Both the position numbers and the translations under genes were made by a program. Below the pieces are notes generated by a model. That model ran no database searches. It was not told the DNA's origin and saw only the letters and a program-made list of their open reading frames with translations. 64,000 nucleotides of DNA from Cepaea nemoralis (Eukaryota > Mollusca > Gastropoda > Stylommatophora > Helicidae), in contig JACEFZ010011063.1 in assembly GCA_014155875.1 (NCBI GenBank), forward strand, positions 372,001 through 436,000. The letters are read 5' to 3'. Shown here piece after piece: positions 55,495-64,000 of this stretch; positions within the stretch are counted from its first letter, which is position 1; each line of letters starts with the position of its first letter.

Positions 55495-56646
55495 ATGATA
55501 GAAAACTGGCATCAAAATATTAACAACAATACTCTATGTGGAACGATGTTTATAGACTTTAAAAAAGCATTCGATATGATAGATACTATCCTAATTAAAA
55601 AACTAGAAACATTGAAAGTAAGCTTTAATATAGTGACATTAATAAACTCATTCTTATTAGACAGAAAACAAGTAGTATCACACAATAAATCTCTATCCCA
55701 AGCCATTACCATTAATACTGGAGTACCTCAGGGGTCTATACTTGGCCCTCTGTTATTTGCCATTTATATAAATGATCTTCCCTTATATCTGTCATCACCC
55801 TGCGATCTATTTGCAGACGACTGCACAGTATATACAAACGATATTGATCGTAATGTGCTAGAATTATCATTGCAACAGGAAATAAATAGTGTAGTTAACT
55901 GGAGTCATGCAAACCGCATGCAAATTAACATTTCTAAAACAAAATCTATGTTAATAGGAACCAGGCAAAGACTTCACACTCTAAACTCGCAGAGAACTCT
56001 TCAGCTGCGCATTGGTAGCACGTCTATAGAAAGTGTAACCGAGCACAAGGCACCGGGTCTTATCATAGATCGAAATCTATCCTTTAATTCCCATGTTCAT
56101 GCTTTAGTTAAACAAATAGCGAAAAAAGTATACCAACTTGCCAAAATTAAAAACTTCCTCGACGAAAACACAAGAAAGTTATTCTATACTTCCCGCATAC
56201 AAACACATATTGATTATAGATCCACAATCTGGGATGAATACTCCAAATCAATAACAAAACGCCTTTATTCACTCCAGAAAAGGGCAGTGCGTCTAATCAA
56301 TGGTGATAAGTTTACAGACAATTCTAACCTACATGAACTTCTTCAGTTACTGCCACTCCACAAACGCCTACTTTTTAATAAGACTAAACTAACTAACAAA
56401 ATCCTATTTCAAAATGCCCCAAGCTACCTTTGGCCATTGTTTAAATATAACGCAAGACATAGCGAACGACTAAATATACCTCATGTCCCTAAACCTAGGA
56501 TAGACTTATATAAAACAAGCTTAGCATACTCTGCCACTCAGTTGTGGAATAATCTTCCACAAGAAATCAAAGACACCACCAATCATTATACATACAGTCG
56601 CAACCTGTTTGAACACTACCTCAGGACAGACTACATGCCCCCTTAA
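55495..56646 (+). CDS. LINE reverse transcriptase (intact core)
   Basis: 383 codons: MFIDFKKAFDMID (first catalytic Asp), NTGVPQGSILGPLLFAIYIN, CDLFADDCTVYT (FADD active site), KTKSMLIGTR, and a thumb/C-terminal region with SLQKRAVRLI and a basic tail. The RT fingers upstream (DSQSGFRPKYSCHTAL, 55440-55490) are in frame with it. The GVPQG-ILGP and FADD signatures are those of the CR1/Jockey group. It is the best preserved LINE enzyme in the window. Confidence 0.9.
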   Translation: MIENWHQNINNNTLCGTMFIDFKKAFDMIDTILIKKLETLKVSFNIVTLINSFLLDRKQVVSHNKSLSQAITINTGVPQGSILGPLLFAIYINDLPLYLSSPCDLFADDCTVYTNDIDRNVLELSLQQEINSVVNWSHANRMQINISKTKSMLIGTRQRLHTLNSQRTLQLRIGSTSIESVTEHKAPGLIIDRNLSFNSHVHALVKQIAKKVYQLAKIKNFLDENTRKLFYTSRIQTHIDYRSTIWDEYSKSITKRLYSLQKRAVRLINGDKFTDNSNLHELLQLLPLHKRLLFNKTKLTNKILFQNAPSYLWPLFKYNARHSERLNIPHVPKPRIDLYKTSLAYSATQLWNNLPQEIKDTTNHYTYSRNLFEHYLRTDYMPP

Positions 56647-56967
56647 ATAAAAAAATTAAAAACAGCAACAAAGACAATAATAATGGTAAATTATCTCGAA
56701 CGACAACTAGCCAGAAAAAAAATTCCCATATGTGTGGCACGTTACGCCCACCTTGGGTATTTATGATGCCCATGTTAAACATTGCCTCGACGAGTCATGT
56801 ATTATTGATTATTTTTCATGCGTTTTAATGCTTATTGATCTTTTGTTGTTAAAGAATTGCTTCATAAGAGATGTTGAATAAAAGAATGTATGAGAGAAAA
56901 TAGAGAAGAAGGGCAGAATGTCAGACGGGCCTGCGTGCCAATTCTTAACCCTTTGAAAATAAAGATT

Positions 56968-57180
<213 letters not shown>

Positions 57181-57539
57181 CCAGCCACCTTTCTGTTTAT
57201 AGATATATCGACCAACCAATTTACATACTTATCTGTCCTTCTGTCTGTTGGTCACTCTATCAGTCTATCTACCTGTTTGCCTGCCTGTCTGTTGGCATGT
57301 CTGTCGGTGTTTATTTGTCTTGTCCCTCAGACTGTCTATGTGTCTACCTGTTTCTCTGTTTGCCCGTTTGTCCCTTTCTGAGTGTCTGTCTATACATATA
57401 GATTTGTTTATATTCGTGTGTGTATGCATATGAGACGTATGGTATTCCTTGTGTCTAGTAGTGTACGACATAGTTTACTATGTTTAGTTCCCCAAGTTGT
57501 GTTCAGTAACTGTTAGTCTGACACCTCTATCCCACTCAG

Positions 57540-57672
57540 CCTATGCTCATCACTCACCCAGACCGCGCAGCTTGCAGGAGGAGAGACGGCCGATGAACTC
57601 CTGGCAGCTCTTGGTCTGAAATCTCTCCCATTGACAGAACTTCTGGCTGTGATTGACAACCTCAACATTGTG
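57540..57672 (+). CDS. Serpin, second coding exon
   Basis: 133 bases between a good acceptor (CTATCCCACTCAG) and a GTAAGT donor at 57673. Joined to exon 1 the frame is open, 94 codons so far, and the exon ends in phase 0. It encodes SLCSSLTQTAQLAGGETADE and then LLAALGL. This matches the serpin helix B to helix D region, where family members have S-x-x-x-AL-x-x-x-x-GA-x-GET-x-x-x-L-x-x-ALG. The exon holds none of the reactive-centre loop, so target protease and inhibitory status cannot be read. The rest of the gene lies beyond the gypsy element and outside the window. Confidence 0.82.
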
Positions 57673-57693
57673 GTAAGTATTACAGTGTAGAGG

Positions 57694-57981
57694 TGTTACA
57701 CACAGGTTAGAAGGCACGTGATCGTATAGGACACAAGTCTCCGTTGTTTATAACATTCTTTATTAGTCGAATCGTTCCACTACAGCATAATGATGGTAGG
57801 CTCAAATTCCGATATTTACCTTCTTGCTTGATAGCTGACCCCCAAGTGACGTGTGTGTCCCAGCCTAGATACACTTCTTCATTCGTGCACACACGTTCAC
57901 TAGCTATGGTTTTCCCACTAGTCAAGGAATGCGCAGCATTCCTTAACTCTTTACTCCTAAGCTACTCCCTTTACTGTTACA
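57694..57981 (-). repeat. 3' LTR of gypsy element 2
   Basis: 288 bp with TGTAACA at one end and TGTAACA-type closing sequence at the other (TGTTACA at both plus-strand ends). It is assigned from these ends and the adjacent polypurine tract; the partner LTR is outside the window. Confidence 0.8.
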
Positions 57982-57983
57982 AT

Positions 57984-57997
57984 ACCTCCCCTTCTTC
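57984..57997 (-). promoter_or_regulatory. Polypurine tract, gypsy element 2
   Basis: The reverse strand reads GAAGAAGGGGAGGT just before the LTR, the expected plus-strand primer. Confidence 0.75.
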
Positions 57998-59193
57998 AAG
58001 GAGAATTTTTCCTTGAAAAAATCTCAACCCCAACTCTTAACCCCTTAACTCTACATCTCTATACAATAACAACAATTCCATATAATTCTTAACTCAATTC
58101 TCATTCTCCTATCTCATCATAGCCAATTGCTAACCAGAGACAAGAATACCGAAACTCTCTACAAAAGTCGTTATAAAGTTCTCCAGAAAACTCGCTACAA
58201 AACTCTCCATAAAGTTCTCCAGAAAACTCCCTACAAAACTCTCCATAAGCGAACCGCTTTTAAAATTTAACCATCTAAATTATGATTGACAAAACTGAAG
58301 ATATTCCCCTTATCCTTTAATTCTCCCTTATTCACATTCTCACATTCTCACTATTCTAGGATAGACAGAAAAAAATAGTTAGAGTGGGTAGTTAGATTTG
58401 GTAGGTGCGCACCTAAAAATAATAAAAGTAAGGAAAAAGTAAGAAGTAATCACTTTTCTCTTCCCATACATTCTCAAAACTTTATAAAAATAAAGTTTCA
58501 AAATTTATCTTCAGTTTCCGTCAATAATAATTGTTATTATCAAAAAAATATGTTAATCCAAAACTACCAGCTTTTGTATTATTCACCTCGTCAAGTTCAA
58601 GTTTACCATTCCTTCAAAACAAAAAACTCCAAATTATATACACTGTTAAGTACAGTCTTCTTCTTCCAATATCTATTTATTTAAATGCCAAAACTCAACC
58701 TGGCATTCCCCCCATATTCTCCCATTTAACGCTGTTCAACCCAGCTCCTATTTTTAATCCAATCATTTACATTGCGAACGACTCAACTACTTTAAGTCAT
58801 CTTGTTTCCAAAAAAAACAAGACTTCATATTTCTTCTAACTGAACGTCAAACTAATAATCATTTAAACACACTCAGGTTAACTCAATAAAACCAAAGTTT
58901 TGTAAACATAAGCAGCTAAGTCAACTTATTCATTTCATAAAGCGCAATTGAAGTTCAAACAATTGACTAAACCATATCAATCCCCTCATTCTTTGACATC
59001 ATTTTTATCCCCACACATTAATCAAATTAAACATATATAACTTAAAAACCAACCTGATCATAAAACATATACCAATAAGTCTTATGTGTATTCCTCCCAA
59101 CAACTCTTGCTTAAGTTCTTCTTTGTAAACACAAAAATATCGTGTCTAACTTCTTCTTCTATCTGCCATCTGCAGAATATTCCACCACGCTAT

Positions 59194-62100
59194 TTATCTA
59201 CCTCTTCTCCATTTTCTTAATAACTTCAAATTTTTTTCGATAAGTGCAATATCTACATCAATGTCGCTATCCTCCCGAGGAGAGCTAACATCTTTCATAT
59301 CAGCTTCTTCATCAGTTTCTGACTTTTCATCCATCTCTTGTTCCCCATCTGTATAACCATTACTAGCAACCGCTAATTTCTTCCTTTCTAAATCCAATCT
59401 AATTTTCCTGTCTTGCCGTCTCAACAAATTTTCAAATAGTGGCATATCTTCACCACTTGAAGAATTCACTCTAAGTTTCCTTTGCCTCTTAATTTCTTTT
59501 TCTTTCTGTCTATCCAACTTTCTTTTTACTGCCTGTCTTGTATTCATAAATGGAGGTTCTATTTTTTCATTGACTGATTCTTCGCTAATATAATCGTCAT
59601 ACATGTTATTTTCCTCTGTCATGACTGTTTTTGGTAATGTTTCTTCTTGTTCAGCTGTAGTAGATGCTGTTATCACTTGTTTCCTATTCTCTATAGGTAT
59701 AGGATATACCGATTGTCTGACAATCTGTCCACCTGACAATATTTCATCGGAACAATAATTATTATTACCATTCTCTGCATCCCTTTCCTCATTATCCCGC
59801 CTTAAGTGCTCTACATGTGAACGTGCAACATGCCCTGAAATTTGATTCTTAATAGTATATGACACTGGGCCCTTTTTTTCTAAAATATAATATCCCGGGA
59901 CCCAATGAGCATCAAACTTAGAGTTTTTTCTATGTTTTTTGTAATACACCCTATCACCTATGTTGAACTCTTGTAAGTGTGCATTTTTATTTGCGTATTT
60001 CTTCTGTCTTTCTCTAGCCTTAATTATATTATTTCTTAAACGTACATGTGCTTTGTGCATCTCTTGCAACCTTGTTTCCTGAAAATCTTCCCCCAGATAT
60101 TTTCTCCTAGGCTTTAATAAATTATCAATTGGCAATATTGGTTCTCTCCCATATACTAAGTAAAATGGTGAGAAACCTGTTCCTTCATTTTCGTGTGTAC
60201 GTATCGCCTCTAATGCTATCCCCAAATAAAGATCCCAATCCATATCATGTTCTTCTACATTTTTCGCTAGAATATTGTATAGTGTTCTATGTTGTCTCTC
60301 ATTTTTAGCATTAGAAGTTGGTCTGTAATATGAAGTCCTAATGTGTTTTATATTCAAATCTTTTACCAATTTTTCAAACTTTCTATTTACAAATTCTTTC
60401 CCATTGTCTGTAAGTATTATTTGTGGACACCCAAACCTTGGTATAAATTCTTGTAACAGCATATTTATAACCGAATCAGCACTCTTGTCTGGAATTGGAT
60501 AAACTTCTGGCCAGAGACTATATGAATCAACTATATGTAGTAAGTATACATTTCCCGATAATGTTTTTGGATGAGGACCTGAAATATCCAAACTTACTTT
60601 CTGCATTGGAAATTGAGGAATATCGGTATCTTGTAAAGGACATTTGATTATCTTCATGTTTCTTAACCTACACTTTTCACATGCTTCAACATATTCATAT
60701 ACGCTTTTGAATAAATTCGGCCAGTAATATTTACTGCTAATAGCCTTCACTAACTTATCTCGTCCAAAATGACCATTATTATCGTGATATGCCTTTAAGA
60801 CTTCTTGTTCTAAATGTTTCGGAATATATTTTCTTACTCCTTCACCTTTTTCACTGATATAATATAATTGATTGTCTTCTTGTAACTCTACAAACTTTCT
60901 TTTAAAACTATTTTCCCCTGTTTCTTTCAGTTTTCTTTTTATTTGTACTATTTTTGGGTCTAACTCTTGTTCTACTTTCATATCAAACTGTTCTAAATGT
61001 GGGTCTTCTGTTCTAGGTTCAGACTCTTGATCCGATGGTAAACTTTCAAATTCTTCCCTATTTATTATGGCAGAATCTAATATATTTACTTGCCAGTTTC
61101 GATCGTCTATCTCTGGTTCAGCTTCATCTTCCGTGTTTCCTGATGACTGTGTATATGGAATCCTAGACAAAAGATCGGCGCATGTATTATGTTTCCCTGA
61201 AACATATTCAACCTTAGCATTATACCCCTGTAAATTCAATGCCCACGTTTGTATTTTCCTATTTTGTATTGGTGCTTCTAATATCGACTTTAATGGCATG
61301 TGGTCAGTTCTAATAATGAAATTGGCATTATGTAAGTAGTAATTTAGTTTTTGTAGAGCGTAGTGTATAGCATATGCTTCTTTCTCAATAATCGGCCATT
61401 TCTTTTGAGTCTTGCTGAGTTTATGAGACAAGAAATAGATTGGTCTTTCATTTTTAACCCCTGGTATTCCAGATTCTTCTCCTTCATATGGTTGAACTAA
61501 ACATGCTCCTATTGCGTTGTCTGAAGCATCTGTGTATAGTATTAGCTGTTTATTCAGGTCTGGATGTGTTAATAATGGTACCACTGTTAAGCTATCCTTT
61601 AAAAGTTCGAACGCTTTTTGACACTCATCATCCCACTTAAATCTAGCGTATTTACCCGTTAAATTCGTAATAGGTATTGCTATCCTTGAAAACGCTGGTA
61701 CAAACCTCCGATAATACGCACACGTTCCTATAAATGCACGTACTTCCTTAACATTAGTTGGAGCAGGTAACTCTTTAATAACCCTTATCTTGTCCTGGTC
61801 TGGTTTAATACCTTCCCTATTTATTATATAGCCTAAATATTTTGTTTCTGTTTTTAAAAACTGGCACTTGCTAAGCTTTAATTTAACGTCATGCTTTCTT
61901 AATCTGTCAAATACTAGTCTAATATGTTTCAAATGATTCTCTACATTTCCTTTCGTAAATATTAATATGTCATCTATATATGCTAGGGCAAAATTTTGCA
62001 TACCGTCTAGTACTTCATTTATTAAGAACATATAGTGAGACGGTGCATTTTTCAAACCGAATGGCATACGTAGGAATTCGTACGAACCCATATGAGTACA

Positions 62101-63573
62101 GAAAGCACTCTTATTTTGAGCATCCTTCGACATCGGTATACACCAAAATCCTGATCTAGCGTCTAGTGTTGTGAAAAATGTGGAGCCATTAAGTAATCCT
62201 AAAATATCATCTATCACCGGCAATGGGTACGCTACATTCTTAGTAATTTTGTTCAACGCCCTGTAGTCACAACAGAACCTGTTCGAACCATCAGATTTGG
62301 CTACGATTACCACCGGAGATGACCATTCTGATTTTGATCTGGTTATTATGCCTGCTTTCAACATATCTTCTATTGCCTTTTCTACGACTTCTCTATTTCT
62401 TAATGGAGTTCTATATGGTTTTAAACTAATTGGTGGATGGTCTCCCGTATCTATTTCCATTGTAACTGTCTTTGTCTTACCCAATTCTAAATCATTAATT
62501 GCAAACACATCCTGATTTTGCTTTATAAGTTGTTCTAATACTTCCTTATTTTCTGGCGGAGTTTTTAATTGTGCCAACAATTCTTGTTCTCTTGTTACTT
62601 TGTCTAGTGAATGTATTTGGGCTGTATTTCTTCTAGATGGATGGATCAATTCATCCATTCTTACTTTCCCTTTTCTTCCGCATCCGCGTCTGTTATTAAT
62701 TCTTTCACTAGAGGTTTCTGAATAACTTATGCCTGCCATATTTACTCTATCTGTTGCCAATATGTCACTAACGTTATGTTCTAGCTTGGCTATTACACAT
62801 CCTCTGTATAATTTAATTTCTCTACCTGTGTTATTAATAACCATCACTGGAAATGTTAAACTTTTATCCAATTCTATTATTCCATCCGGAACTTCTAAAC
62901 CTGGCTCATCTATTATTTCCTTTTGCAATTCAGTGATTCTGACTATGTTTCCTGCTACATAATACGGGTTTCTCTTTAGCTTCGCTTGTATCAAATTAAC
63001 TGACTGTGGTTTTAAATTCATGGTCGTTTTAACTCTAACTAGTGTCGACACATGCATATCTTCTTCTAAATCTACGTAAACATCTTGGAATTTTAATTTA
63101 TGTAAATCAAATAAAAGTCTCACCCCATTTTTCAATAAAAAATCTCTACCCAATATCATATTCCTATTTAAATCTTTGACTACATGGAACATATGCCTGA
63201 CATTTATCCCTCCTAATTTAAAGTTTATCATCGTTTGTCCTAGCACTTCTAATTTTTGTCCCGTTACCGAATGAAGATTCTCCTGAATTCTAAATATTTT
63301 ACAATTTCTTAACATTCGATATAAAAATGCTTCTTTAATCACGCTAACTTGTGCTCCCGAATCAACTAATGTTCTAACTTTATATTTTCCTATTTCTACT
63401 ATACATGAGCTTGGATCCACCATATTTAATGACAATTGTGTTATCTCTGCTTGTTTTTTATTTCTAAATGTCCTATTATACTCATCCTTTGGATTTTTAA
63501 TACCTTGATGCCCCTTTTGGATCTTACTATCTTCCCTCCTACTGCCGACCCTGTTCAGTAAGCGGGATGCCAA
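59194..63573 (-). CDS. pol: Pol polyprotein, gypsy element 2 (intact)
   Basis: 1459 open codons. Protease: DSGAQVSVIK at residues 71-80. Reverse transcriptase: NRFCCDYRALN near residue 430, AYIDDILIF near 531. RNase H: LYTDASDNAIGACL near 675. Integrase zinc region: HDNNGHFGRDKL near 925 and CEKC near 964. Integrase core: LDISGPHP (first Asp) near 993, LTDNGKEF (second Asp) near 1055, NERQHR (Glu) near 1091; the D-to-E spacing is exactly 35 residues. A GPY/F-like region near 1190 (VPGYYILEKKGPVSYTI) and an acidic/basic tail follow. No chromodomain is seen. The frame starts without an ATG and is entered by -1 frameshifting from gag (see 63573-63579). All catalytic residues are present, so this copy may be competent. 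Confidence 0.95.
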   Translation of the reverse strand: MASRLLNRVGSRREDSKIQKGHQGIKNPKDEYNRTFRNKKQAEITQLSLNMVDPSSCIVEIGKYKVRTLVDSGAQVSVIKEAFLYRMLRNCKIFRIQENLHSVTGQKLEVLGQTMINFKLGGINVRHMFHVVKDLNRNMILGRDFLLKNGVRLLFDLHKLKFQDVYVDLEEDMHVSTLVRVKTTMNLKPQSVNLIQAKLKRNPYYVAGNIVRITELQKEIIDEPGLEVPDGIIELDKSLTFPVMVINNTGREIKLYRGCVIAKLEHNVSDILATDRVNMAGISYSETSSERINNRRGCGRKGKVRMDELIHPSRRNTAQIHSLDKVTREQELLAQLKTPPENKEVLEQLIKQNQDVFAINDLELGKTKTVTMEIDTGDHPPISLKPYRTPLRNREVVEKAIEDMLKAGIITRSKSEWSSPVVIVAKSDGSNRFCCDYRALNKITKNVAYPLPVIDDILGLLNGSTFFTTLDARSGFWCIPMSKDAQNKSAFCTHMGSYEFLRMPFGLKNAPSHYMFLINEVLDGMQNFALAYIDDILIFTKGNVENHLKHIRLVFDRLRKHDVKLKLSKCQFLKTETKYLGYIINREGIKPDQDKIRVIKELPAPTNVKEVRAFIGTCAYYRRFVPAFSRIAIPITNLTGKYARFKWDDECQKAFELLKDSLTVVPLLTHPDLNKQLILYTDASDNAIGACLVQPYEGEESGIPGVKNERPIYFLSHKLSKTQKKWPIIEKEAYAIHYALQKLNYYLHNANFIIRTDHMPLKSILEAPIQNRKIQTWALNLQGYNAKVEYVSGKHNTCADLLSRIPYTQSSGNTEDEAEPEIDDRNWQVNILDSAIINREEFESLPSDQESEPRTEDPHLEQFDMKVEQELDPKIVQIKRKLKETGENSFKRKFVELQEDNQLYYISEKGEGVRKYIPKHLEQEVLKAYHDNNGHFGRDKLVKAISSKYYWPNLFKSVYEYVEACEKCRLRNMKIIKCPLQDTDIPQFPMQKVSLDISGPHPKTLSGNVYLLHIVDSYSLWPEVYPIPDKSADSVINMLLQEFIPRFGCPQIILTDNGKEFVNRKFEKLVKDLNIKHIRTSYYRPTSNAKNERQHRTLYNILAKNVEEHDMDWDLYLGIALEAIRTHENEGTGFSPFYLVYGREPILPIDNLLKPRRKYLGEDFQETRLQEMHKAHVRLRNNIIKARERQKKYANKNAHLQEFNIGDRVYYKKHRKNSKFDAHWVPGYYILEKKGPVSYTIKNQISGHVARSHVEHLRRDNEERDAENGNNNYCSDEILSGGQIVRQSVYPIPIENRKQVITASTTAEQEETLPKTVMTEENNMYDDYISEESVNEKIEPPFMNTRQAVKRKLDRQKEKEIKRQRKLRVNSSSGEDMPLFENLLRRQDRKIRLDLERKKLAVASNGYTDGEQEMDEKSETDEEADMKDVSSPREDSDIDVDIALIEKNLKLLRKWRRGR

Positions 63574-64000
63574 TTTCCCTGATTTCCTGATCTTCTAAAA
63601 TTTCTTTGCATTTCTCCATAATTCCCATTTGCTGGTCTGCCATTTACAGTTCTATTCTGTGTACTCGTCTGAACACCTCTATTATTTTGTGTATTCGATG
63701 GGACACGTCTGTTACCACAGAAACGAAAAATGTGCCCACGTTGGTGACATCCCCAACAAACCACGTTCGAGTTATTTGTGTTACCTTCCATGTTTCTTAC
63801 AGTATTTCTCACTTGTCCTCCTCTACCTTGATTATATACATTATCGTTTCTTTGTACCATCTGTATTTCTCCTCGTCTTCCTCTCCATCCATGTCTATAC
63901 TGTCCTACTTCCATAGGTTCTTCAATTCTATCTTCCGAACTACTACCTAACTCTCGTCCTACTCTTAATCTAAACCTTCTCCTCAAGCTTTCCTCTTGTA
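63555..64000 (-). CDS. gag: Gag polyprotein, gypsy element 2 (3' part)
   Basis: The frame is open from the window edge to TGA 63555. The visible part is the nucleic-acid-binding C-terminus: Arg/Gly/Asn-rich, with one zinc knuckle CWGCHQRGHIFRFC (C-x2-C-x4-H-x4-C) at about 63760-63720. Several NTQN and NGR-type repeats follow. It matches the corresponding part of element 1 gag. The capsid region lies outside the window. Confidence 0.9.
   Translation of the reverse strand, partial: QEESLRRRFRLRVGRELGSSSEDRIEEPMEVGQYRHGWRGRRGEIQMVQRNDNVYNQGRGGQVRNTVRNMEGNTNNSNVVCWGCHQRGHIFRFCGNRRVPSNTQNNRGVQTSTQNRTVNGRPANGNYGEMQRNFRRSGNQGNWHPAY
63573..63579 (-). promoter_or_regulatory. -1 ribosomal frameshift site GGGAAAT
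   Basis: The heptamer fits X-XXY-YYZ in the gag frame (G GGA AAT) and lies 16 bases before the gag stop at 63555-63557. pol is open in exactly the -1 frame from this point. Confidence 0.7.

Larger units (their letters stand above)
54100..56960 (+). mobile_element. CR1/Jockey-type LINE in serpin intron 1
   Basis: A 2.9-kb element on the same strand as the serpin. It has the endonuclease C-terminal half, a linker, a complete reverse transcriptase and a 3' UTR ending CCTTTGAAAATAAAG with an ATCT tail. The N-terminal endonuclease is missing (5' truncation into the TCTG tract). No RNase H. Stops or frameshifts occur between 54498 and 54592, at 55156 and near 55340-55400. Confidence 0.88.
57694..64000 (-). 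mobile_element. Ty3/gypsy element 2, open at window edge
   Basis: Reverse-oriented element 21 bp inside serpin intron 2. The 3' LTR, polypurine tract, 1.2-kb 3' untranslated region, intact pol and the 3' part of gag are present. The rest of gag, the leader and the 5' LTR are cut off. It is related to but distinct from element 1 (different LTR length and sequence). No coding damage is visible. Confidence 0.93.

Noticed and set aside
58531..58839. 102-codon plus-strand frame
   Set aside because: Lies in the 3' untranslated region of gypsy element 2 on the opposite strand, with no motif.

Overview
The window is animal genomic DNA that is almost entirely mobile-element and tandem-repeat sequence. 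The signs of a eukaryote are spliced coding exons (a serpin with matching splice phases), several families of LINE retrotransposons, Ty3/gypsy LTR retrotransposons, tRNA-derived SINEs and very abundant micro- and minisatellites. The mix of LINE types, Maverick capsid remnants and dense simple repeats suggests a marine invertebrate, most likely a lophotrochozoan such as a mollusc. That assignment is inference; no marker gene fixes it.

Layout. 1-7.2 kb: LINE fragments, minisatellites and one long hypothetical open frame (2093-4144). 7.2-26.6 kb: a large, heavily interrupted inverted repeat. Its arms (about 8.5-14.7 kb and 17.8-24.9 kb) each carry a broken C2H2 zinc-finger gene and are capped on the outside by a 21-bp satellite. 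The roughly 3-kb centre holds the remains of a Maverick/Polinton (adintovirus-like) capsid module: major capsid protein, then a cysteine protease. 27.1-38.9 kb: a third copy of the same arm end. It lies beside a Bcl-2-family-like open frame and is interrupted by a LINE and by a complete Ty3/gypsy element (29331-37836) with near-identical LTRs and a broken pol. 38.8-51.2 kb: satellites (21-bp, 15-bp and C-rich arrays), trinucleotide tracts, a 4-kb RNase-H-bearing LINE and several copies of one LINE 3' end. 51.2-64 kb: a second RNase-H LINE, then two coding exons of a serpin. Serpin intron 1 is filled by a CR1/Jockey-type LINE, and the next intron contains a second Ty3/gypsy element on the minus strand with an intact 1459-codon pol. 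This element runs off the window.

How it fits together. The only clear host gene is the serpin; the 683-codon frame near the left end may be a second. Everything else is nested transposition. Because the two arms of the inverted repeat are old copies of one sequence, each serves as the empty site for insertions in the other. This gives exact boundaries and target-site duplications for a 3.3-kb LINE (12 bp) and a 2152-bp solo-LTR-like insert (5 bp), and near-exact boundaries for a SINE. The third arm end gives the same for the gypsy element (4 bp). The most notable biology is the Maverick-like family: capsid and protease genes, a zinc-finger gene inside its terminal arms with its own TATA promoter, iteron-like motifs near its ends, a satellite attached to every outer end, and a Bcl-2-like gene next to one end.
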